64,000 nucleotides of DNA from Comamonas testosteroni (GTDB lineage Bacteria > Pseudomonadota > Gammaproteobacteria > Burkholderiales > Burkholderiaceae_C). The DNA lies in the NCBI RefSeq assembly GCF_030505195.1, contig NZ_CP129672.1, positions 1,736,001 through 1,800,000 on the forward strand, read 5' to 3'. The notes under the pieces were generated by a model. The model worked only from the letters and a program-made list of their open reading frames with translations. It was not told where the DNA came from and searched no databases. The position numbers and the translations under genes were made by a program. This document shows positions 31,254-40,536 of this stretch, piece by piece; position 1 is the first letter of the stretch; every line of letters starts with the position of its first letter.

Positions 31254-31865
31254 TTACTTGCGCATGACCTTTTCCGAAGGCGTCAGCGCTTCAATGTAAG
31301 CCGGACGCGAGAAGATGCGCTCGGCATACTTGAGCAAAGGAGCGGCATTCTTGGACAGCTCGATGCCGTAGTAGTCCAGGCGCCACAGCAGCGGAGCAAT
31401 GGCCACATCCAGCATGGAGAAGTTCTCGCCCATGATGTACTTGTTCTTCAGGAAGATGGGCGCCATCTGGGTCAGGCGGTCACGGATATGGGCACGGGCC
31501 TTCTCCAGAGCCTTTTCATTGCCCTTGACGTTGCGCTCTTCCAGAGCGCTCACGTGCACGAACAGTTCCTTTTCGAAGTTCAGCAGGAACAGGCGCACAC
31601 GAGCACGGTCCACCGGGTCGCCAGGCATCAGCTGGGGATGGGGAAAGCGCTCATCGATGTACTCGTTGATGATGTTGGACTCGTACAGAATCAGGTCGCG
31701 CTCGACCAGGATTGGCACTTGACCATAGGGGTTCATCACGGCGATTTCTTCGGGCTTGCTGAACAAGTCCACATCGCGGATCTCGAAATCCATGCCTTTT
31801 TCAAACAGCACAAAGCGGCAGCGGTGTGAGAAGGGGCAAGTCGTTCCCGAATAAAGCACCATCAT
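31254..31865 (-). CDS. sspA: stringent starvation protein A
   Basis: A 203-residue RNA-polymerase-associated protein with a glutathione S-transferase fold. The thioredoxin-like N-domain has LYSGTTCPFSHRCRFVLFEKG and the PYGQVPILVERD cis-Pro segment. A helical C-domain follows. SspA activates stationary-phase and acid-tolerance genes. The petABC-sspA-sspB order is standard in beta- and gammaproteobacteria. A terminator upstream separates it from petC. Confidence 0.95.
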   Translation of the reverse strand: MMVLYSGTTCPFSHRCRFVLFEKGMDFEIRDVDLFSKPEEIAVMNPYGQVPILVERDLILYESNIINEYIDERFPHPQLMPGDPVDRARVRLFLLNFEKELFVHVSALEERNVKGNEKALEKARAHIRDRLTQMAPIFLKNKYIMGENFSMLDVAIAPLLWRLDYYGIELSKNAAPLLKYAERIFSRPAYIEALTPSEKVMRK

Positions 31866-31877
31866 GGTGGAGACTCC

Positions 31878-31918
31878 TAAAAATCAAAAAGAGTGGGTTG
31901 CCCACGGCACCCCACTCT
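31878..31918 (-). terminator. terminator of the petABC operon
   Basis: Stem AGAGTGGG / CCCACTCT followed by TTTTTGATTTTT on the minus strand, between petC and sspA. Confidence 0.75.
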
Positions 31919-31965
31919 GCACTAACACGGTTTGGCTGCAGATAACTTCTGCACGGCGGCAACGC

Positions 31966-32721
31966 TTATTTCACGTCTTTCCAGAACGCGGCATTCAGGC
32001 GCCAAGCGATAAAGATGAAGAAGGCCAGGAAAATCAACACACCCACCCCGATACGGGTTCGGGTGTTCTGAGCCGGCTCCCCCATCCATTGCAGGTAATT
32101 CACCAGATCGCCAACTGCCTGATCGTACTGCACTGCGCTCATCTTGCCAGGAGACACCTGCTCCCAACCCTTGAACACCTGGGTCTTAGTTCCATGGTCG
32201 TCATGCTCTTCGAAGATGGCGCGACGCTCGCCCTGCAGCTCCCACAGCGCATGCGGCATGCCTACGCTGGGAAAGGCGAGATTATTCCAGCCCGTGGCCT
32301 TGGTGTCATCCCTGTAGAAAGTACGCAAGAAGGTATACAGGTAATCAGCTCCCGATCCGCCCGAGCCGGCGCGCGAGCGCGCGATCACGGTCAAGTCGGG
32401 AGGGTTGGCACCGAACCACTCCTTGGCTTCCTTCGGATTGATGGCTGCCTTCATGGTCTCGCCCACCTTGTCGGTGGTGAACAACAGATTGTCCTTGATG
32501 TCCTGATCGGTCAGACCAATGTCCTTCAGGCGGTTGAAACGCATGAAGGCAGCGGAGTGGCAGCTCAGGCAGTAGTTGACAAAGATCTTGGCACCGTTTT
32601 GCAGGGATGCCGTGTCGCTGGTGTTGACCGGCGCCTTGTCCCAGTGGATGCCGCCTTCGGAGGCTTGCGCGGCACCGGCAATACCCAGGGCCGCAACCAG
32701 GGTCAGAATCAGTTTCTTCAT
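31966..32721 (-). CDS. petC: cytochrome c1 of the bc1 complex
   Basis: A 251-residue periplasm-facing haem protein of ubiquinol:cytochrome c reductase. The cleavable signal peptide is at residues 1-20. The haem-binding CLSCH has C51, C54 and H55. The distal Met lies near VGMPHALWEL, and a C-terminal anchor helix is at about 222-242. The frame extends upstream to 32988 inside petB, but the MKKLILTLV start at 32721 with a nearby GGAGAG-type site is clear. It is the third gene of petABC. Confidence 0.96.
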   Translation of the reverse strand: MKKLILTLVAALGIAGAAQASEGGIHWDKAPVNTSDTASLQNGAKIFVNYCLSCHSAAFMRFNRLKDIGLTDQDIKDNLLFTTDKVGETMKAAINPKEAKEWFGANPPDLTVIARSRAGSGGSGADYLYTFLRTFYRDDTKATGWNNLAFPSVGMPHALWELQGERRAIFEEHDDHGTKTQVFKGWEQVSPGKMSAVQYDQAVGDLVNYLQWMGEPAQNTRTRIGVGVLIFLAFFIFIAWRLNAAFWKDVK

Positions 32722-32738
32722 TCTTGTTCTCTCCTGCT

Positions 32739-34154
32739 TCAGTGAGGCTTGAAGGTCACACGCTCGGGCACGGGCTTGGTCTCGCCCAAGCGACTCCACC
32801 AGGGCATGAGCAGGAAGAAGCCGAAGTAGAACAGCGTACCAACCTGAGACACCTTCTCGCCAATCGGCGACGGAGGCTGCACCCCCAGATAGGCCAGGAC
32901 GACGAAGTTCACCACAAACACTGCATACACATATTTGTGCCAGCTGGGACGATAGCGGATCGACTTGACCGGGCTGCAATCGAGCCATGGCAAGGCAAAC
33001 AGGATGATGACCGCACCACCCATGACCACCACACCCCAGAACTTGGCGTCGATGGACAGCATCATGGCGATGGCACCCAGCGCCACGATGGCCACGGCAC
33101 CCTTGGCAAAACCGGGCAGGCGCGACTTCAGAATGCCGTAGCCGGCACCCAGCACCACGCAGGCAATCAGCACATACATCATCTCGCCGGTGATGGCTCG
33201 CAGCATCGAATAGAAGGGCGTGAAGTACCAGACGGGGGCAATGTGATTGGGCGTCTTGAGCGGATCGGCGGGGATGAAGTTGTTGTACTCCAGGAAGTAG
33301 CCGCCGAACTCGGGCGCAAAGAACACCACCGCCGAGAACAGGAACAGGAACACGGTCACACCAAAGATGTCGTGCACGGTGTAGTAGGGATGGAAGGGTA
33401 TGCCGTCCAGCGGATTGCCCTTGGCATCCTTGGGCGCGTTGGGGCCCTTGATTTCAATGCCATCGGGGTTGTTGGAACCCACATCGTGCAGCGCCAGCAA
33501 ATGCGCCACGACCAGACCCAGCAGCACCAGGGGCACGGCGATCACGTGGAAGCTGAAGAAGCGGTTCAGCGTCGCATCGCCCACCACATAATCGCCGCGG
33601 ATCAGCAAGGCCAGATCGGGACCGACAAAGGGGATGGCGGAGAACAGGTTCACGATCACCTGCGCGCCCCAGTATGACATCTGGCCCCAGGGCAGCAGAT
33701 AGCCCATAAAGGCTTCGGCCATCAGCACCAGGAAGATGGCGCAACCGAAGATCCAGACCAGTTCACGCGGTTTGCGGTAAGAACCGTACAGAAGACCGCG
33801 GAACATATGCAGATAGACCACCACAAAGAACGCCGAGGCGCCCGTGGAGTGCATGTAGCGGATCAGCCAGCCCCAGGGCACATCACGCATGATGTATTCC
33901 ACGGAAGCAAACGCCTTTTCGGCGTCGGGCTTGTAGTGCATCACCAGGAAGATGCCGGTGACGATCTGGATCACCAGCACCAGCAGCGCCAGCGAGCCAA
34001 AGATGTACCAGAAGTTGAAGTTCTTGGGAGCGTAGTACTCCGACATATGGACGCGGTATGCATCGAATGCCGTCGGAAACCGGTTCTCCAGCCAGTTCAT
34101 GGCCTTCGCTCCGGTCGTGGAGTTCGGGTCGATTTGCTTGAATTCGTGGGCCAT
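32739..34154 (-). CDS. petB: cytochrome b of the bc1 complex
   Basis: A 471-residue inner-membrane protein that carries haems bL and bH and both quinone sites. The haem-ligating histidines lie in RYMHSTGASAFFVVVYLHM and FFSFHVIAVPLVLLGLVVAH. The Qo loop GYLLPWGQMSYWGAQV is present, with about eight to nine membrane helices. The length exceeds the mitochondrial 380 residues because of C-terminal helices typical of betaproteobacteria. It lies between petA and petC, with 14-17 base gaps. Confidence 0.97.
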   Translation of the reverse strand: MAHEFKQIDPNSTTGAKAMNWLENRFPTAFDAYRVHMSEYYAPKNFNFWYIFGSLALLVLVIQIVTGIFLVMHYKPDAEKAFASVEYIMRDVPWGWLIRYMHSTGASAFFVVVYLHMFRGLLYGSYRKPRELVWIFGCAIFLVLMAEAFMGYLLPWGQMSYWGAQVIVNLFSAIPFVGPDLALLIRGDYVVGDATLNRFFSFHVIAVPLVLLGLVVAHLLALHDVGSNNPDGIEIKGPNAPKDAKGNPLDGIPFHPYYTVHDIFGVTVFLFLFSAVVFFAPEFGGYFLEYNNFIPADPLKTPNHIAPVWYFTPFYSMLRAITGEMMYVLIACVVLGAGYGILKSRLPGFAKGAVAIVALGAIAMMLSIDAKFWGVVVMGGAVIILFALPWLDCSPVKSIRYRPSWHKYVYAVFVVNFVVLAYLGVQPPSPIGEKVSQVGTLFYFGFFLLMPWWSRLGETKPVPERVTFKPH

Positions 34155-34168
34155 TGTTCTTGTCTCCC

Positions 34169-34771
34169 TCAGGCTGCCTTGGTGTCTTCACCAATCAGCA
34201 GCTTGGTGTCGGACAGATACATATGTGGCGGCACCTGCAGGTTGTCCGGCGCTGGCTTGTTCTTGAACACCCGGCCGGCCATGTCAAAGGTGGAGCCATG
34301 GCATGGGCACAGGAAACCGCCCTTCCAGTCTGCAGGCAGCGAAGGCTGAGGCCCGGCAACGAACTTGTCCGAGGGAGAGCAGCCCAGGTGGGTACAGATG
34401 CCCACGACCACCAGGATTTCAGGCTTGATGGAGCGCGCTTCATTTTGCGCGTAAGGAGGCGTGAACTCTTCGGGATGACGCGCCGAGGTCGGGTCCGCCA
34501 GTTCGCCATCGAGGCCAGGCAAGTCCTTGAGCTGCTCGGGTGTGCGCTTGATGATCCACACCGGCTTGCCACGCCACTCGACGGTGAGCTTCTCACCATC
34601 CTTGAGATTGGAGATATCCACCTCTACCGCAGCACCTGCTGCTTTGGCTTTTTCAGAAGGCTGGAAGGAGCTCACAAAAGGGACGGCCGTTGCCACACCG
34701 CCCACGGCACCAGCACATGCTGACGTGATGATCCACGTGCGCTTGCTGGAGTCGACTGGAGAGTCACTCAT
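34169..34771 (-). CDS. petA: Rieske iron-sulfur protein of the bc1 complex
   Basis: A 200-residue protein with one N-terminal membrane anchor (about 13-35) and a periplasmic Rieske domain. The [2Fe-2S] ligands are C126 and H128 (CTHLGC) and C155 and H158 (CPCHGS), with the disulfide pair C131 and C157. It starts the petABC operon, divergent from mscL. The tail and anchor resemble Tat-dependent Rieske proteins, but only a weak KR motif is seen. Confidence 0.96.
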   Translation of the reverse strand: MSDSPVDSSKRTWIITSACAGAVGGVATAVPFVSSFQPSEKAKAAGAAVEVDISNLKDGEKLTVEWRGKPVWIIKRTPEQLKDLPGLDGELADPTSARHPEEFTPPYAQNEARSIKPEILVVVGICTHLGCSPSDKFVAGPQPSLPADWKGGFLCPCHGSTFDMAGRVFKNKPAPDNLQVPPHMYLSDTKLLIGEDTKAA

Positions 34772-34920
34772 GGATTTCCTCGAAGTACATCGCTTGATTT
34801 GGGGTCAACTGCAAATTCTAGCGGTGGGGTTATGGTTATTCCAGCCCCAGTCCGACGTTGACAACCGCCAAAGTCACGCAATACTGCGCTATCTCAAACT
34901 CTTAGTGACTGGAACTGCTT

Positions 34921-35355
34921 ATGGGCATGATGCAAGAATTCCGTGAGTTCGCAATCAAGGGAAACGTCATGGATCTGGCCGTGGGCGTGATCATCGGCGG
35001 TGCGTTCGGGAAAATCGTTGATTCCGTGGTCAACGACCTCATCATGCCGTTGGTGGGTCTGCTCTTTGGCAAGCTGGATTTCTCCAACCTGTTCGTCGTT
35101 CTGGGCACCATGCCCGAAGGAGTTCCTCGTACTCTGGATGCACTGAAAAAAGCCGGAATTCCTGTATTTGCCTACGGCAACTTCATCACGGTTGCAGTGA
35201 ATTTCGTGATTCTGGCCTTCATCATTTTCATGATGGTCAAGCAGATCAACCGCCTCAAGCGCGAGGCACCTGCGGCACCGGAGCAAGCACCCGCTACCCC
35301 TGAAGATATTCAGCTGCTGCGCGAGATCCGCGACAGCCTCAATCGCAAGGCCTGA
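34921..35355 (+). CDS. mscL: large-conductance mechanosensitive channel
   Basis: A 144-residue inner-membrane channel that opens under osmotic downshock. It shows the amphipathic N-terminus [24 protein letters not shown], a first helix with the pore constriction, a periplasmic loop (residues about 50-75), a second helix (about 78-102) and a cytoplasmic helix bundle. The start could be the ATG at 34921 or the one at 34927. A terminator follows. Confidence 0.96.
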   Translation: MGMMQEFREFAIKGNVMDLAVGVIIGGAFGKIVDSVVNDLIMPLVGLLFGKLDFSNLFVVLGTMPEGVPRTLDALKKAGIPVFAYGNFITVAVNFVILAFIIFMMVKQINRLKREAPAAPEQAPATPEDIQLLREIRDSLNRKA

Positions 35356-35380
35356 GATCCTTCCAATCCGATGACTGAAA

Positions 35381-35406
35381 GCCTGCCGTCACCGGCAGGC
35401 TTTTTT
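35381..35406 (+). terminator. terminator of mscL
   Basis: A perfect 8-bp stem GCCTGCCG / CGGCAGGC with a 4-base loop and six T. Confidence 0.88.
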
Positions 35407-35481
35407 CATGGGTGCACATGCCGTGCATACCTGCGGGCGGCCACCGCTCGATCTGCCGCTCGATCCGCCGCTGAAGACCCG

Positions 35482-36540
35482 TCAAATAGCCAGACTGCGG
35501 GCCATGTGCACGGCTTCGAGCAGGCTGGCCTCGTCGGCCACGCCCAGGCCGGCAATGTCAAAGGCCGTGCCATGGTCGGGACTGGTGCGCACCAGCGGCA
35601 AACCCAGGGTCACGTTGACGCCTTTTTCCACACCCAAATATTTGACTGGGATCAACCCTTGGTCGTGGTACATCGCCAACACCACATCGAATTCACCCGG
35701 GTGAGCTGGCGTATTTCGCGCCCGCATGAAGACCGTGTCTGGCGCAAACGGCCCCTGCACATCCATGCCTTCGGCCTGCGCTGCCGCGATCGCCGGGGCA
35801 ATGATCTCGATCTCCTCACGACCGAAGATGCCGCCCTCGCCCGCATGTGGATTGAGTCCGGCCACGGCAATGCGAGGCGCACGCCCCAGGCTCCTGCTCA
35901 GCGCCTGATGCGTGATGCGCAAGGTCTGCAGGATCTGCGGCCCGGTCACGGCCTCGATGGCCTCGCGCAGCGAGACATGGATGCTGACCAGCACGGTGCG
36001 CAACTCGTCGTTCGCCAGCATCATGCGCACCGGCATCTGCTCAAGCGAAACGCCCGCATGGGCGGCCGCCTCCGCCTGAAGGAGTTCCGTATGCCCGGGG
36101 AAAGTCACGCCTGCCAGATGCAGCGCCTCCTTATGCAAGGGAGCCGTGACCAGGGCGGCAATCTCGCCACGCAAAGCCGCTTGCGCGGCCCAGACCACGC
36201 ATTGCGCAGCCGCCTGCCCGGCCGCTGCGCAAATCCGGCCATAGGGCTGAGGCCCCGCCAGCCCCGGCAAGTTCAGCAGCGCGACAGCACCTTGCGGAAC
36301 AGACCAGGCTTCGCCCGGCTCATCGATCACCACCACGGGCTGGGCGATGGCCTGATCGCCGACGGCGGCACTGGCGGCCAGCGCTGTCGCCCGACGCAGG
36401 GTCTGCAACTCCCCAACCACAAAGCAGCCGCGCATGGCCTGCGGTGCAGCCCGAAAAGCCTTAGCGATGATTTCAGGCCCTATGCCTGCGCAGTCGCCCT
36501 GGGTGATAGCGATGGTTTGGGTTGAAGCGATGACGGACAT
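35482..36540 (-). CDS. pdxA: 4-hydroxythreonine-4-phosphate dehydrogenase
   Basis: A 352-residue NAD-dependent enzyme of the DXP-dependent pyridoxal phosphate pathway. It oxidises 4-phosphooxy-threonine. GDCAGIGPEI at the start, TAPLHKEALHLAG, the metal-binding GLNPHAGEGG and a YHDQGLIPVKYLG signature are all visible. The ATG at 36540 is preferred; starts at 36546 and 36576 are also in frame. It lies downstream of the Nif3-like gene with an 81-base gap. Confidence 0.94.
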   Translation of the reverse strand: MSVIASTQTIAITQGDCAGIGPEIIAKAFRAAPQAMRGCFVVGELQTLRRATALAASAAVGDQAIAQPVVVIDEPGEAWSVPQGAVALLNLPGLAGPQPYGRICAAAGQAAAQCVVWAAQAALRGEIAALVTAPLHKEALHLAGVTFPGHTELLQAEAAAHAGVSLEQMPVRMMLANDELRTVLVSIHVSLREAIEAVTGPQILQTLRITHQALSRSLGRAPRIAVAGLNPHAGEGGIFGREEIEIIAPAIAAAQAEGMDVQGPFAPDTVFMRARNTPAHPGEFDVVLAMYHDQGLIPVKYLGVEKGVNVTLGLPLVRTSPDHGTAFDIAGLGVADEASLLEAVHMARSLAI

Positions 36541-36621
36541 AGGCATCCAAAGCGCCACAAGCTCCTCGGTTCCCAAGTGCTTGCAGCCATCAAAAGTGAG
36601 AGACGAAGGTCCAGGACCGGA

Positions 36622-37374
36622 TCAGGCCGGGTTGTCGATATCGATGAAGCGGTGCTCCAGCCCGCACTCCCGGGCCACATGGGCGGCCACGGCCGGCGCG
36701 CCGTAGCGCTCGGTGGCGTGATGGCCGGCGGCGATAAAGCTCACGCCCATTTCTCGCGCCAGATGCATCTGGGGCTCGGAGATCTCGCCAGTGATATAGG
36801 CATCGGCGCCGGCGGCAATCGCGGACTCGAAAAAGCCCTGAGCCCCTCCGGTGCACCAGGCCAGCTTGCGAATCGGCCTGCGCTCTTGTGCACCGGCCAG
36901 CGTCACCTTGCGCCCCAGCACAGCTTGCACATGCTCGGCCAGAGCAGTGGCATCGGCAAAGTCCGCATCGGCCAGCCAGCCCAGGTTCTGGTCGCCGAAT
37001 GCGGCCTGACCCTGCACGCCCAGCCGCTCACCGAGTTGCGCGTTGTTGCCCAGTTCGGCATGGGCATCCAGCGGCAGGTGATAGGCAAACAGATTGATGT
37101 CATGCGCCAGCAGCAGACGGATGCGCTCCTTGAGCCAGCCCGTGATGCGGCCATCCATGCCGCGCCAGAACAGACCGTGGTGCACGAAGATGGCATCGGC
37201 CCCGGCCTCGATCGCAGCTTCGATCAGGGCGCGACTGGCCGTCACACCGCTGACGATGCGACGAATCTCGCTCCTGCCTTCGACCTGCAGGCCGTTGGGT
37301 CCGTAGTCCTTGAAGCGTTCGGGCTGCAGCAGCCCATTGAAAACGGATAACAGGGTGTTTCGCTCAATGCTCAT
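36622..37374 (-). CDS. Nif3-like dinuclear metal centre protein
   Basis: A 250-residue member of the Nif3/YbgI family, which forms a hexameric ring with two metals per subunit. Metal ligands are visible in FVHHGLFWRG (about residue 62) and AGHHATERYG (about 215). The role is unclear; links to GTP cyclohydrolase-type chemistry come from old annotations. The start is the ATG at 37374 (MSIERNTLLSVFNG). It probably forms a two-gene unit with pdxA. Confidence 0.9.
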   Translation of the reverse strand: MSIERNTLLSVFNGLLQPERFKDYGPNGLQVEGRSEIRRIVSGVTASRALIEAAIEAGADAIFVHHGLFWRGMDGRITGWLKERIRLLLAHDINLFAYHLPLDAHAELGNNAQLGERLGVQGQAAFGDQNLGWLADADFADATALAEHVQAVLGRKVTLAGAQERRPIRKLAWCTGGAQGFFESAIAAGADAYITGEISEPQMHLAREMGVSFIAAGHHATERYGAPAVAAHVARECGLEHRFIDIDNPA

Positions 37375-37431
37375 GGCTCGATTGTGCACAAGCCCGCACG
37401 CAGGCCCAGCCAGCAAGGCTTTGGCAGACGT

Positions 37432-37457
37432 AAAAAAGGGCAGCCCAGAGCCGCCCT
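37432..37457 (-). terminator. terminator of the MFS transporter gene
   Basis: A 7-bp stem GGGCGGC / GCTGCCC (one G-T pair) followed by six T on the minus strand. Confidence 0.72.
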
Positions 37458-37476
37458 CTTATCAGAACAAGTGGCT

Positions 37477-38802
37477 TCAAGCCTTCTTGGCATGCCAGCC
37501 CTTGCAGGCCAGTGGCCAGAAGCCCATGGCCATGCCCAGCACGCCCATGGCCGCCACATAGTGGGCAGGAGCCATCACATCCACCTGCTGCCACACAGAC
37601 ACCAGCATGGGAGTCAGGCCGCCAAACACGGCATAAGCCATGTTGTAGGAGAAGGACAGACCGGTGAAGCGCACTTCTGGCGGAAAGGCCCGCACGCCCA
37701 CCACAGGCAGCAGCGAGATGGAGCCCACAAAAAAGCCCACGGTCGCATAGTTGCAGATCAGAGACGCCTCGTTGCCGGGCAGGTTCAGATAGAACAGATA
37801 GGCAGTGGCCGTCATGCCGCCCCAGCCGATGAGCATGGTCAGCTTGGTGCCGATCTTGTCGGACAGCCAGCCCCAGAACACGCAGCCCATGGTCAGTGTC
37901 ACGGTCGCCACGGCATTGGCCTTCAGGGCCATGGCAGGCTCGATGTGGAACACCTTTTGCAAATAGGCCGGCGTGAACAGGATCACCACCACAATCGCCG
38001 TGGACAGCACCCAGGTCATCAGCGCCACGACAACGCAGGCTTCGCGGTGGTCGCGCAAGATGGTCTTGATCGGCAGTTCGCGGTCAGCGGCCTTGCGGGC
38101 CTGCAGTTCCTGGAAGATGGGGGTCTCGTGCAGGAACTTGCGCAGATACACCGACACCAGACCGAAGACACCGCCCAGAATGAAGGGCAGACGCCAGGCC
38201 CAGTCGTGGATCTCGCCCTGGCTGTAGGTGCTGTTGAGCCAGACCCCGATGATGGAGCCCAGGAAAATGCCGCCGGTAATGCCGGAGGTCAGTGCGCCGA
38301 TCGCAAAGCCGTAACGCTTCTGAGGAGCATGCTCGGCCACGAACACCCAGGCACCGGGCATTTCACCGCCGATGGCAGCACCTTGCATCACGCGCATCAG
38401 CAGCAGCAGGATGGGAGCGGCAAGGCCTATGGTTTCATAGGTCGGCAGCAGGCCGATGACCAGCGTGGGCACGGCCATCAGGAACACCGACAGCGTGAAC
38501 ATCTTCTTGCGGCCCAGGATGTCGCCGAAGTGGGCAATCAAGATGCCGCCGATGGGGCGTGCCAGATAGCCGGCCGCGAAAATGCCCAGAGTCTGCAGCT
38601 GGCGCATCCACTCCGGCAGCGAAGCAGGAAAGAACAGGCTGCCAATCACATTGGCAAAAAAGACGAACACCACGAAGTCGTAAAACTCCAGCGTTCCGCC
38701 CAGGGCCGATAAGCCCAGGGTCTTGTAGTCCTCCCGGTTCAGGAGACGATTCGTCGCTGCAGCCGGCGCGTCAGCCGATGCAGCGTGGTCAAGCGTAGTC
38801 AT
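37477..38802 (-). CDS. MFS transporter, metabolite:H+ symporter type
   Basis: A 441-residue inner-membrane protein with twelve predicted helices and a long central loop (about residue 225). Family signs are GTLEFYDFVVFVFFANVIG in helix 1, RPIGGILIAHFGDILGRKKMF in loop 2-3 and RVMQGAAIGGEMPGAWVF. These place it with ProP/KgtP-type proton symporters for organic acids or osmolytes. The substrate is unknown. The ATG at 38802 follows AGGAAACACC. A terminator follows the gene, and neighbours on both sides are unrelated. Confidence 0.85.
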   Translation of the reverse strand: MTTLDHAASADAPAAATNRLLNREDYKTLGLSALGGTLEFYDFVVFVFFANVIGSLFFPASLPEWMRQLQTLGIFAAGYLARPIGGILIAHFGDILGRKKMFTLSVFLMAVPTLVIGLLPTYETIGLAAPILLLLMRVMQGAAIGGEMPGAWVFVAEHAPQKRYGFAIGALTSGITGGIFLGSIIGVWLNSTYSQGEIHDWAWRLPFILGGVFGLVSVYLRKFLHETPIFQELQARKAADRELPIKTILRDHREACVVVALMTWVLSTAIVVVILFTPAYLQKVFHIEPAMALKANAVATVTLTMGCVFWGWLSDKIGTKLTMLIGWGGMTATAYLFYLNLPGNEASLICNYATVGFFVGSISLLPVVGVRAFPPEVRFTGLSFSYNMAYAVFGGLTPMLVSVWQQVDVMAPAHYVAAMGVLGMAMGFWPLACKGWHAKKA

Positions 38803-39166
38803 GGTGTTTCCTAGATCGAACAACAGGACAGCGCGGATAAGGCCGCTGATCACGGGTCAACGTGCAGTGGCAGACCGATTGCGGCGGGCTTCAGATACAA
38901 AACCACACCAGACCGAATATGAGCACCTTGTGGGCAGTCACTTCAGTAACGGCGGCGTAAGCGCAGTCGAAAAAACATTCTAGGGTTTTCACTCATGGCT
39001 CCTGGACGCGCAAAACTATAGATGCCTGCAGTCCTATAGCCATCGGCCCTGCAATCTGCAAAGCTTTGCGTTAAGCAATTGCGTGCAAGCAAATGTTCGC
39101 TTCGACGCCCGGTGCAGCCATGCTTCACAATGTGGGCTTGTTCTCCTCACTACCTATACGCATTAC
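38803..39166. other. intergenic region upstream of the MFS gene and the trypsin-like protease
   Basis: A 364-base divergent gap. An open frame from 39083 continues into the protease, but its first 28 codons look non-coding. No repeat, tRNA or strong palindrome was found. Promoters for both genes must lie here, but I cannot locate them. Confidence 0.5.
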
Positions 39167-40327
39167 ATGAAACGCACCTGGTTGCTGTTTTCGCAGGTTG
39201 TCACCGTGCTGGTGGCTATCTATTTTGTAGTGGCTACCCTACAGCCCACTTGGCTTCAGCGCGGAAATATCCGTAGCAGTGCCGGTGTTTCGCTGCTGCA
39301 GGCTCCATCCACTCCGGCGGGTGAAGTCGCGCCCGGCAGCTTTGCGCCTGCCGCGCGCAAGGCTTCGCCCGCCGTGGTCAGCATCAACACCAGCAAGGCC
39401 GTTCGCCACCCGCGCGCCAACGATCCCTGGTTCCAGTTCTTCTTTGGCGATCAGGGTCCGCAAGAGCAATCTGGTTTGGGTAGCGGCGTCATCATCAGTC
39501 AAGATGGCTACATCCTCACCAACAACCATGTGGTGGAAGGCGCCGACGATATCGAGGTCACGCTCACCGATAGCCGTCAGGCCAAGGCCAAGGTCATTGG
39601 CACGGACCCCGAGACCGATCTGGCCATTCTCAAGATCGAACTCGACAAGCTGCCCGTCATCGTGCTGGGCAACTCCGATCAGGTCGCTGTGGGCGACCGC
39701 GTGCTGGCCATCGGCAATCCCTTCGGCGTGGGCCAGACCGTGACCAGCGGCATCATCAGCGCTCTGGGCCGCAGCCAGCTGGGCATCAACACCTTCGAGA
39801 ACTTCATCCAGACCGACGCTGCCATCAACCCCGGCAACTCCGGCGGTGCGCTGGTGGATGCCAACGGCAATCTGCTGGGCATCAACACGGCCATCTACTC
39901 GCGCTCGGGCGGCAGCATGGGGATCGGTTTCGCGATTCCCGTCTCCACAGCCAAGATGGTGCTGGACGGCATCGTCAAGGACGGCAAGGTCACGCGCGGG
40001 TGGATCGGCGTGGAACCCAACGAGCTCTCGCCCGAGCTGGCCGAGACCTTTGGCGTCAAGGCCGATGCCGGCGTCATCATCACCGGCGTGCTGCAGGCCG
40101 GCCCTGCCGCGCAGGCCGGCATGCGCCCCGGCGACGTGATCGTCAAGGTGGGCGAGACCGCGACACGCAATGTCTCCGAACTGCTGACGGCCGTGGCCTC
40201 GCTCAAGCCCGGCGAAGCCGCCAAGTTCGATGTGCGTCGCGGCGACAGCGAAGTGGTGCTGGACATCACTCCGGGTGCCCGCCCGGCAGCCAGTACCTTG
40301 CAGCAGCAAAGCCGCCCACGGCGCTGA
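39167..40327 (+). CDS. DegS/DegQ-type membrane-anchored serine protease
   Basis: A 386-residue periplasmic protease with an N-terminal membrane anchor (about 5-26). The trypsin-like domain carries the triad H121 (LTNNHVVEG), D151 (DPETDLAIL) and S225 (NPGNSGGAL). One PDZ domain follows (about 285-370). A single PDZ and an uncleaved anchor resemble DegS, the envelope-stress sensor protease. In Burkholderiales this gene sits beside tatABC. The start is the ATG at 39167; upstream in-frame codons do not look coding. Confidence 0.92.
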   Translation: MKRTWLLFSQVVTVLVAIYFVVATLQPTWLQRGNIRSSAGVSLLQAPSTPAGEVAPGSFAPAARKASPAVVSINTSKAVRHPRANDPWFQFFFGDQGPQEQSGLGSGVIISQDGYILTNNHVVEGADDIEVTLTDSRQAKAKVIGTDPETDLAILKIELDKLPVIVLGNSDQVAVGDRVLAIGNPFGVGQTVTSGIISALGRSQLGINTFENFIQTDAAINPGNSGGALVDANGNLLGINTAIYSRSGGSMGIGFAIPVSTAKMVLDGIVKDGKVTRGWIGVEPNELSPELAETFGVKADAGVIITGVLQAGPAAQAGMRPGDVIVKVGETATRNVSELLTAVASLKPGEAAKFDVRRGDSEVVLDITPGARPAASTLQQQSRPRR

Positions 40328-40352
40328 TTGCCGCGCCATCAAGCCCACACAA

Positions 40353-40376
40353 GCCAGCGCCAGTCGCTGGCTTTTT
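40353..40376 (+). terminator. terminator of the DegS/DegQ-like gene
   Basis: A perfect 7-bp stem GCCAGCG / CGCTGGC, a 5-base loop and a run of T. Confidence 0.82.
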
Positions 40377-40483
40377 TCATGCTGCGGCCCGCTCTGCAAG
40401 CCGCAGCCGCAACATCAGGGATCATCAGGACTCCTCAGGAACACGGCTCAAGCGCTTGCAGGCAAAGCGCCGGCGGCCATCAA

Positions 40484-40512
40484 AACAAAAGCCCTTGAAT
40501 TGCTTCAAGGGC
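40484..40512 (-). terminator. terminator of the tatABC operon
   Basis: A perfect 9-bp stem GCCCTTGAA / TTCAAGGGC, followed on the minus strand by TTTTGTTTTG. Confidence 0.82.
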
Positions 40513-40536
40513 TTTGCCGGGAGTCGGGGATGAAGA